Positions 54,333 through 64,000 of a stretch of 64,000 bases of DNA are shown here, in pieces. Numbering within the stretch: the first letter of the stretch is position 1; each line of letters starts with the position of its first letter. The stretch is from Cheilinus undulatus (taxonomy: Eukaryota > Chordata > Actinopteri > Labriformes > Labridae), in the NCBI RefSeq assembly GCF_018320785.1, contig NC_054866.1:27567000-27630999 (forward strand), given 5' to 3'. Below the pieces are notes generated by a model, which saw only the letters and a list, made by a program, of their open reading frames with translations, was not told the origin of the DNA and did not search any database. The position numbers and the translations under genes were made by a program.

Positions 54333-56070
54333 CTGCAAACAGATAATTCAAGCATGTGACCCACTTCTCATCATCAGCACAAACACAGACACATGTCTGA
54401 AGCAGCCAACTCTAACACCAGTTCTACAAAGATCTGGGTGATGTTTGTAGTTTTACTGTGCAAATTTTAACCACTTTTCAAAGTATCTAAGCTTTATGTT
54501 CCTACTTATCAGAGCTATATGCCTCTTTTCAGGTCAGTTAGTGATGTCTTGTGAGCAAAAACAATAAATCCCTTGTTATAAATGTAGTAAAAGCATAATC
54601 TTAAGCTTCCTAGCTTTATTGCCCTGATAAAACATAATATACCACCAAAAAGAAACTTTTGTGATTTCAGTGACTGTCTTTTGGACCGAAACTTCTCACT
54701 GTTCAAGTGACAAAGTTTCTTTAAAATTTGAGAAATTGTAATAAAATTAATTTCAAAGAATACATTTTCTCCAACTTTGACAGATTGTTGCTCTTAAAGT
54801 GAACTAAGGTGTTTCTTAATTAATCTTTTAAGACTTAGCCAGTGTTTACTCCTTGGCCCAACATCTGCTTATGAGGCTAGAGAAATGTGTCAAAGTTGGA
54901 TAACAGTTCTTTGGTTTGTCATATGCAATGTTCACTCCTTGTCTTGTAACTGAGCCTGCACAAAACTTTTTTGCAACCTCTATTACCTTTGTGCATCTAT
55001 TTTTGGCTCTAAAACATGTGTGAGTGATGTAAATATTAAGGTGTAACATAAAGAAATATATACATATGGAAAAATATTTAAATTGGAAAAAGGCAACAAT
55101 GGTTAGAAGGCTTTCTGGACCATTTGCCTCTACTTTTTATAAACCGACATTAAGTGTTCATCGCTGTGCCAGTTTCCTTCATCAGATATTTGCAGCAGAA
55201 CTTTCCTGAGCCACTCTATGCAGTTTCCATACTGTGTTTGAGAAGGGCCAAACATGATTATGCCACCCTCAGCTGAACTTTATTGACACAATGGTCAGCA
55301 GGGTGAGTCAAAGGAAAGAGGTGTTACATTAAACACTCACATATGCTATCCATTCTCAGTTTTATAGCTTCTGTGTAAAGAAGAGTTGCTGTTGCTTGAA
55401 TTGATTCCACTTTGATGTCTAACTCAACACAAGAAACAAGCATAAGAGTTTCATAACTTGACTTTCAATTTCATAACTTGACTTTGAATTATCATAACTT
55501 TTATAACTTGCTGTTGTTGCTTCAATACCTTGAAAACTTTTTTGTCTCTCCCACAGATCCTAAATCAACTCTTTTTGGTGGTCACTGCTCAGTGATGGAA
55601 TGTTTTGTTTGGATTTAATTTCAGAAAAAATAAATTTGATGGAAAATTTAGCAAAAATGAGTATCAACATTATGTAAATGGTTGGGTTTACAGTTCATGT
55701 CAATTTGCCCTCTAGCATCAAGGATATTAACTTTGAAATGTAAGACACTGCAATCCATTCAGCACTCCTGCCTCACTGATAACATCTGGCCTCTCATCTC
55801 TGCCCTCTAGTTGTCTTCTTTGCTTCAACAGAAAATGAAACCATTGCACTTATGTTTTCAAACATACAAAAGGAAATCCTTATGTCTTTTAATGCTGATA
55901 ATTGTATTCAGAAACAATACTAAAATAAACACTCAGTTTAAAAATGAAAGAGAAACTGATTATTGTAACTGGATTTAGCAGTGGTTTAAAGATAGTGCAG
56001 GGAGCAGAATGAGGACGTCATGTGTATGCAGTTATGCATTGTTGTTGTGTTTGTGCAAAGAGGAGTAAAG
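54333..56070. other. 5' flank of slco1c1 without a recognised gene
   Basis: An upstream untranslated exon of slco1c1 is expected somewhere above 54332 but I cannot place it. At 55448-55512 there are three loose copies of a CATAACTTGACTTT-like word. Nothing else stands out. Confidence 0.4.
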
Positions 56071-56071
56071 T

Positions 56072-56496
56072 AGTGCTGCATAATTAATCCAATCACAATT
56101 GCAGTCATGATTTTAGGCTGTGCAATTACATAATTGTATAAAAGGCTGCAATTAGTTCTGTATTAGGTAGTACTTGAAAGGTGAACAGAAATGCCTGCAG
56201 AAACGCCTTTAATTTCAAGGTAGTGCCACTGCATTTTGACATTGTAGAAGGACCTTTATCCACAAAAAGGACTTACTTTTATTTGGGGGGAAAATATGAA
56301 GTTACTTTGAAATTAGTACTTTCAAAACTTCAGATTTTATATTTTTATACTACTGAATATATATGTTTTTTAGGTAAGAAATACACACTTAAAACCATCT
56401 TTATTCTCTACTTCCAAGCAAGTAGGCTCACGATAACATTTAGGTATTAAATTGCAATGTCAATTACAAATTGTGATATTGTGTAATATAATCACA
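56072..56496 (+). mobile_element. Dispersed repeat, copy B (pairs with 37216-37630)
   Basis: Begins AGTGCTGCATAATTAATCC and ends with ATATTGTGTAATATAATCAC. Shared blocks with copy A are given there. The open frame over it (56181-56450) has no counterpart in copy A, so it is not coding. Confidence 0.7.
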
Positions 56497-57136
56497 GTCA
56501 CACAAGTATTACCTGATTGTGCAGAATGACAATAAACATATGAAGTTTGTGCCCAGCACTCCAAGAGTGCAAATTTTGTGTTTTTGTACATACAGGAGTA
56601 AATTCAGGCCTACACAGCCTCCACAGGATTGTTAGCATCTTTATTTTTTTCTTTAAGTCAGTGTAATGATGAGCCATCCTAAGTGGCCCTCCTGGCATAT
56701 GTCCAAATTCCAGATGGCCAGTCTGTCACTGTCACTGTGTCACTTCAGAGGCATCCACTATTGGGCTAAATCTACACTGCTACCTTCATGTGATGGAACA
56801 TTTTTTTGAAGTATAAGGCAGACCGCTTATGATATCATGAACTGAGAAGTAAAATATAGGACTGACTATTGGAAAGGACTTCACAATACAATACAGTTAA
56901 ACATGTTCAGTAATTATGATCTTGAGTTGGAGGGCCACTGATCTTCCTTCAAGCAGGTTGGACAAAGATGAAGTCACTCTTAACAAACCACATATCACAG
57001 AATAATCTGGCAAGATAACCTCTAGAACCATCTGATAACCAAGCCCTTGCTGACTTTAGTCATAAAGCAGGAATCAGGATAAAAATATGCAGTATTATTT
57101 TGTATGCATGACATGATTCAGTTGGATACTTTGACA

Positions 57137-58165
<1,029 letters not shown>

Positions 58166-59736
58166 TTTTGACTTAAAGCTAGACTAAAATGATTGAAATG
58201 ACTCAAATGTGTCAAACTACTGAACATTCTTGTTCACCCATTTAGACTAAATCTAAAATAGCAGCCAAAATAAAATAACTGCATAAAAACAAGAGTACAG
58301 AGCTATAGATCTGTTTATTAGTCCAGTAGACTATAATCACTGTGAACCTAACATAAAATACTGTGTTTTGCTTATTGCTCACTTGACTATTCTTATGTGA
58401 CTCCTCCAAAGCTCAGGAGCCTGCCTGTTAACCAAACAGCAATATCTAGAGGCACTTACAGTTTGTGATAACAACAGAGGGCAATAAAGGCATCCTTTTG
58501 TTTGTGGTGTTGAAGGTGAAATGCTCCTACAAAGTAGCTTTGGGATGGAATGTTGTTGCATTGGACAGTTGTATTATTCTTTTTTCTCAACCAGTCTCCC
58601 TCTAGTTCATATTTTGCAGCCATTCAACCCTTACACCTGTGGCTCATTACTACTTTTTAGTTGTTTGTTTCACTTTGCATTTACCTTTTTTTCTTTTGCA
58701 AAATGTGTTTAAAGTTTTGAATGTGAAACACTGAGTTTGTAACAAAATAAGTCATGGGGACATTCTTCATTAGAACCCATTAACTACAAGATATATTTTT
58801 GTTTTTATTTTGAATCAGAAAGAGAGGATGTAAAGTTAGAAAATGAGGTCACCCACTAACTGAAGTTGCAATCATTTTTGAAATTGCTGGAGATTAACGC
58901 ATGGTATAGGTCAGTGGAATGAAAAAGGGTTGTGAATCTTTTAGTATCTTATGGCTGAATATGACTCTGAATCCAGGGGTCACACTTCCATTCAAAATAG
59001 ATTTTCAGTTTAAACCCACTGTGGAGTCACAATACATTTCTAATTTATTAAGGAAGAGTGCTTATTTCAGGATCCACTCCAGTCAAATACACTAAGAAGC
59101 TACAACAAAAGATTTTTCATATCCATCCCTTTATTTAGATTTCTTAGATGTCCAAAGCTGGTAAAATAACATGAAACTATAATCGTCAGTTTTTTAAATG
59201 CTAAATGAAAAACTAAATTTTGACAGGCTTTGTAAATCAATAACTTTGACAGATCATGAAAACACAATAAATATACAATATGTAAAAGATTTATTTTTCT
59301 TAGCCTACGTCAGTCCTCTTAAATAGGATCAAACTGATGAGAGTAGTTCTTTACTCTGAATTTAAAAAAATCACTAGGGGTGGGACTCTATCTTAGTGTT
59401 TTTACTTCCTCTTACATCTTATCACAGAACAGTCCCATCTTTATGAAGGGAAGCCGTAGCCTTAAAAAACATTGATATTATGTCGGGCTGTCAGCATTAA
59501 TTTACCACCTGCAATCATTTAAGATCCATACTTAGTCATCTTTCTGTAATCGCATGCTTTATTGTCCCTTAGTTCCTTATGTCCTTCCAAAATAGAGAGC
59601 AGGTCTTCCTAACAGGAAGTCAATTACTTTTAGTTTAGGAGTATTAGGATCAAAATTCAGTGCAAAAATAGCTAAATTTTTAATTTGTGACAAAAGAGGA
59701 GAATAATCCTAACTGACAACACAAATACAATTAATC
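58166..59736. other. Flanking DNA without recognised features
   Basis: AT-rich sequence. Short open frames (58379-58712) carry no motif. I see no exon or clear mobile element. Confidence 0.4.
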
Positions 59737-60451
59737 TAGGGCTGTCAATAGATTAAAGTTTTTTATTGTGATTAATCTCACAAATTTCATAGTTAACTTG
59801 ATATTAATTGCAAATTAATCACACTTTTTTTGTCTGTTCTACATGTACGTTACAGGACTATTTCTCAAGATTTAAATACCCTTATCAACAACAGTGGACA
59901 AAAATACTCTCTTTATGCAAATGTTTGTTCATGTCAACAACCCAAAACAACAACAGATAATGTCCAGATATAAATAAATGAATAAATCATGCTGGTCCTA
60001 AAGTGAGTTGGCCCACCAGGAAATGCCTGGTATGCCAGATAGTGAGTCCATCCCTGCTTGCAGAGTTGTCTGAGCGTCCCCATTGTACAGCATGGCTAAA
60101 GGGGGCGTCTCTCTGCATGGCGGTGTGCTCAGCCAGCAGGTGGTGTGGGCTATTTAACACTCTACGAACTCCTGATAACTCAGTTCAAGTCGAGAGTAAG
60201 AGAATATAACTTCAGTCTTATCTGGCATCTGGATCTGAAAGCTGAACCTGCCATTCAAAAGTCTCTGTCCTTCATCCATTTCTGCTCGCCTGCACTGCAT
60301 CACAACGGTGCCGCTTACTGATCTGGCAAACTACGGGATGGGTCGAGGGTCACACAGAACATGCATGCGTTAATCGTCTGACAAAAAAACTAGTGCCGTT
60401 TAAAGTAATTTGAGTTAATGCGATATTAACATGTTAACTTTGACAGCCCTA
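59737..60451. mobile_element. hAT-type non-autonomous element with perfect 8-bp target duplication
   Basis: The ends TAGGGCTGTCAA (59737-59748) and TTGACAGCCCTA (60440-60451) are perfect inverted 12-mers. The eight bases directly outside, AATTAATC, are identical on both sides (59729-59736 and 60452-60459), the target-site size of hAT transposons. The interior has ATTAATC-type words near both ends and a more GC-rich middle (60003-60330) without a transposase. Confidence 0.85.
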
Positions 60452-60657
60452 AATTAATCACAATTTTAAAAAATCGAATCATAAAACAGTCTTAATATAA
60501 TGACAACTTTTAGACCTTTGTAACCCACTGCTTGGCCAAGCTAATGTTAGCTTGTTAAAGCTTGTCATCAGATTGATCCTTATTCACTGACGGACACAAA
60601 TTTGATTGTAGGATACAGTTCAAATGTTTAGTTGAATGAAAGCAAGATAGGCGAAAT

Positions 60658-61057
60658 CAGTGGTTCTCAACTGGTGGGTAGGGACCCAAAGATGGGTCAC
60701 GGAGTTGTTTTCAATGGGTCGCCAATGTGTATCTGGAAAAAATGGTGGAAAAAGTACATATAAACATGCGTTCACACATTATTGTTACTCTATTTTACTG
60801 GCATAATGGTAAATTTTCTCAATATTTCAATGTATCCATCTACTTTTCTTGGAATATCAAACCCTCTTTCTCATAACAAGCTCATCTCTTAAAATCTTTA
60901 GAAAACTGCAAAACATTTCCACATTATCATGTGAAATATGAGTAAAGAGGGTTAGTTTTGTCCTGTTTTCATTTTTTCATTTGGTAAATATGAGTATCTT
61001 TGACATTTGGGTTGCAATTTGTAGTTAAAAGAATGCTACATCAGTTGAGAACCACTG
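60658..61057. mobile_element. hAT-type MITE with CAGTGGTTCTCAACTG ends
   Basis: Left end CAGTGGTTCTCAACTG (60658-60673) and right end CAGTTGAGAACCACTG (61042-61057) are perfect inverted 16-mers. Flanking octamers GGCGAAAT and GACTAAAT agree at six of eight positions, a worn 8-bp duplication. 400 bp long, non-coding. Confidence 0.85.
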
Positions 61058-61858
61058 GACTAAATGATTTGATTTACTGTTTCATAGACAGTAAAAGTAG
61101 TAGTGCATCAGACAGCCTGACTTACACACCCCCTACTGTACGGTGAAGCATTGAAGGAGGAGAGGGTGCACAGAGGAAAAATACCAGCAGTGGGCTGGCT
61201 GTGGTCAAACAAGCAGCTGAGGAAAATAAACAGCATGTTAGAGAACATTGATTATTTTGTAATTTAGTTGGATATTACTAAAATTATTATTTGCACTTCT
61301 GATGTGAATTTCGTCCAACATCTCCAGGAATAAATACTGTAATGAAGGCTAAAATTAACAATAACAGCCTCATTTGCAAGCTCAGTATTCATGTATTCTG
61401 ATCTATTAAGTTGTGTATACAGAAGAAAAGAATCCATAAGCTAATTTTCTTTCCTTGCATTCATCTCGTTTCACTTCATTATATCCTTACTGACCTCTTT
61501 CCCTCTCTTTCTATGGACTCTTTCTTTCTAAACCCCTAACACTGGACTTACTTAGTTCATGTATTTTCCCCCTCCTCCCCAGCTCATTTCCACTAGTCAT
61601 GTGAAGCAGTAAATGTAATTGCTCCAGGGGCCTGTGTTTGTGATCACTATGCAGCAAACACCACCATCACCATTTCTGTCAGAGAAACTGCTGCTGAGGT
61701 CACATGTAACAAGTTTATATTTCACCCCAGATGATTTTTCTGTCCAGAAGACCAGAGCAGACCAAAGGAGCTGGTTAATCGCCATAGTTTTTTTCCCCAA
61801 CTCTTTTTATTACATTTTTACGACATTACAGCGAGATACAGAATCAGTCGAGTACTAA
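61058..61858. other. Flanking DNA without recognised features
   Basis: Contains overlapping open frames on both strands at 61597-61858 with no domain I recognise. No splice-supported exon. Confidence 0.4.
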
Positions 61859-61859
61859 G

Positions 61860-62035
61860 TAGGGGTGTAAATCACCAGTTTTATCCTGATACGATATGAT
61901 TTCGATATTTTGGGCAACGATACGATTTTTTCTGATATCAAAAAAATCTGCCACGGTAAAATTTTGATTCGATTTGATATGGGGCCCAGGATCGATATCA
62001 GATGATTTTGTGCAAAAATTTCACACAGTTACAGA
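61860..62035. repeat. Dispersed repeat with GATACGAT / CGATAT words
   Basis: TAGGGGTGTAAATCACCAGT followed by ATACGATATGATTTCGATAT and CAACGATACGATTTTTTCTG resembles the left end of a fish non-autonomous transposon family. The right end could not be located. Confidence 0.45.
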
Positions 62036-62099
62036 AAAAAAACAGTTTCTGCAATTAAATTATAGACAGGTCTCTGTATTTAATAAAAAATGTCTTTAA

Positions 62100-63150
62100 C
62101 AAAAACAACAAAGATCTGATTACCCATGATTACCTTTAAATTAGGAACACAACTATGCACATTTGTGTTAAAACATATTGATTTAAAACAGCAAACATTT
62201 TCAGTACCAAACATTTCATTTCCTCACATCCCCAGATCACTCTAAAGCACCAATATGGACTTTTTCTGCAACCCTTTATAATAATGATCAAAATGTTTGG
62301 CCTGTGCTTCCATTTTAGATTTTTTTTCTTAAACTGATTTACACACATGTGGACGTCAACAGATATTTCTGCTCTATATCAGCCCTACTCATACTTTACA
62401 CAGGGGCCTGTTAATGTGGCAGATAGTTCATTTAGTTTATTCACCTTATGGGATTTAAATGGGGTGAAACATGTGGCATATGATGTTATATAATGATGCT
62501 TTATCATTTTTTATTTATTGCAACCTTGATTTTAATAAATGGAAAGGTTAGACAGAATACTAGAGCAAAGGGGTGGGGGGTATACAGAGAACAGCTGTCC
62601 TGCTTGAACCACATTAAATTTGGACAGCTTATATTTTCATTATAAATCTAACGTGACACGGCGATGTAAAACAAGTGTATCAAAGGAGATATGTCTGTGT
62701 CCCTGTGTATCTGCGGTCTGCTGAAGACAGCACTCGCTTCCTCAGCCATAACAAGTGGAGTGTTTTTATCCATGAACGATCTCACACAGCGGTTATATAC
62801 AGATAAAGACGCAGATGTAGTCGGCAAACTAAGGGGAGAGCTCAATCCTGCATGAATCCCCTGAACATCTCCCCAACCCTCCCAACCCTCCATACACCCA
62901 CCCCTCCCATGTCCCACATTGTTATGGTCAAAGTGCATTGCTGATTACAACACAAGTATTGAAAACATTAAATAAAATCATACAAAATTAAAATATATAA
63001 ATATAAAATAATAATAACAAATAAATACAAATAATAAATGTGTAAACAAGAAAACTATTAGAAAAATATGTGAAAAAATAAGATTCTAACTTAAGAAAAC
63101 AAGAATGTATAAAAAAGTTAACAAAGATAGTAACAAAGATGTTGATATAG
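62100..63150. other. Flanking DNA without recognised features
   Basis: The minus-strand open frame 62648-62938 has no recognisable domain. 62945-63110 is A-rich with many AAATA words. No gene supported. Confidence 0.4.
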
Positions 63151-63151
63151 T

Positions 63152-64000
63152 CCAGGGGTTCCCAAACTTTTCAGCCCATGACCCCCAAAATAACAGTGCC
63201 ACAGACTAGCGACCCCCGCCGACCCAGGAGGTAGAATACAACCACACAGATGCGCAGATGAAGGCCAATGCAAACACATGTATAGGCCTTAACACAAAAG
63301 AACAAAAGCCAAACACCTTCAACATTATTTTATAGTCACTTTAATATATAATTATGTAACCCATATACAAGAAACCTTCGAGTATGAAGAGCAGCACTTT
63401 GTCATCTTTCAATGTTTAAAAAATGCGCAGGGGATGTCTGTGCGTAAGCGTATCAGTAGCATCAAGAGTGCACACCTGCATTACTGCTGGCATGTGCAGA
63501 ACATTAAGATTCTTTTTGTAACTTTAACAAATCACTGTAATTTCTTACACTTACCTAATGAGATGGATGGGCAATATGCATGGAGCAGAGCAAGTCCATT
63601 CTTGGTTTAATTTCCTCCACATTTAGCCGTGCTCTGTATTTATTTTTCATGTAAGTCATCACTGAAAATGTTTTTTTCTGCACAAGTAAGTGGAGCCAAA
63701 GGGTATCAGTACATCCATAGCTGCCTTGGAAAGCTGTGGGTATTCCCTCTCCATGGAAATCCAAAACTTCGCAAGCGCCATGGTGTTAAAGGCTGTCTGT
63801 AAGGTTCGGTTACTTGACAGTTCAACCAGTGTGTCCTCCAAGTCAGATGTCAGATAAGATGCCCTCACAACAGTGAATGGTGATATTATCCAGTCGTATT
63901 GCTCCGGAGCGATTTCCTCTGGAAAATACTTGTCAAAGTGCTCCAGGAGGGACTGAAGGTGTGGTATGATTGACTTCTTCACTGTATTAACACTGAGTGC
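63152..64000 (-). mobile_element. hAT transposon 3' part, running off the window
   Basis: The lower boundary near 63152 (CAGGGGTTCCCAAACTTTTC, then CCCATGACCCCC) has the look of a hAT terminal repeat and matches the element at 6048. Minus-strand coding sequence for the transposase C-terminus begins beyond the window and ends at 63555. The rest of the element lies outside. Confidence 0.8.
63555..64000 (-). pseudogene. Broken hAT-family (ZBED/SCAND3-like) transposase C-terminus, partial
   Basis: From the window edge down: HLQSLLEHFDKYFPEE, then WIISPF, ELSSNRTLQTAF, LAKFWISMEREYPQLSKAAM and IPFGSTYLC, the conserved C-terminal hAT dimerisation region as found in ZBED5/SCAND3-like proteins. At about 63665-63680 (a T-run) the frame shifts; it continues as FSVMTYMKNKYRARLNVEEI and KPRMDLLCSMHIAHPSH, then stop. 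Between NVEE and IKPRMDLL several residues usual in the family are missing, a small deletion. So this copy is damaged, and the N-terminal zinc finger and catalytic core are not in the window. Confidence 0.8.

Noticed and set aside
62648-62938. Minus-strand open frame of 96 codons
   Set aside because: No domain, no splice context, and next to A-rich and mobile-element DNA.

Overview
This window is animal nuclear DNA, most likely from a teleost fish. It is AT-rich, its genes are split by GT-AG introns, and its mobile elements are typical of ray-finned fish: three degenerate Tc1-like transposons, a Rex3/RTE-type LINE ending in GATG repeats, L2-like LINE tails, a tRNA-derived SINE and several hAT-type or TTAA-type non-autonomous elements. 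I see no bacterial, plasmid, phage or CRISPR content.

Three protein-coding genes can be rebuilt exon by exon, and all their splice phases agree. (1) dus4l, plus strand, 3005-5578, six coding exons, 315 aa: a tRNA dihydrouridine synthase of the DUS4 type. (2) bcap29, plus strand, 7576-11063, seven coding exons, 238 aa: an ER membrane B-cell receptor-associated protein with three membrane segments, a coiled-coil tail and a C-terminal dilysine motif. (3) slco1c1, minus strand, 54255 down to 15699, fourteen coding exons, 701 aa: an OATP1C1-type organic anion / thyroid hormone transporter, complete from start to stop.

Layout: 1-2.8 kb holds a dead Tc1 element and then the dus4l promoter. 3.0-12.1 kb holds dus4l and bcap29 in tandem about 2 kb apart (stop to ATG), an order also known in human. 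12.1-15.7 kb is the convergent gap between bcap29 and slco1c1. 15.7-54.3 kb is slco1c1, whose large introns carry most of the mobile elements. 54.3-64 kb is slco1c1 5' flank, again mostly mobile-element debris, ending in a broken hAT transposase that runs off the window edge.

The three genes do unrelated jobs (tRNA modification, ER membrane protein export and quality control, plasma-membrane transport) and share no pathway. I looked for an undescribed system and did not find one. The most informative observations concern non-coding structure: an insertion with a perfect 8-bp target duplication, two TTAA-flanked elements (one with nested insertions, one with a central 24-bp palindrome), two pairs of repeat copies inside the window, a perfect RFX-type X-box in an slco1c1 intron, and the gene order around the bcap29/slco1c1 junction. 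Family names for repeats come from recalled family features, without database comparison.
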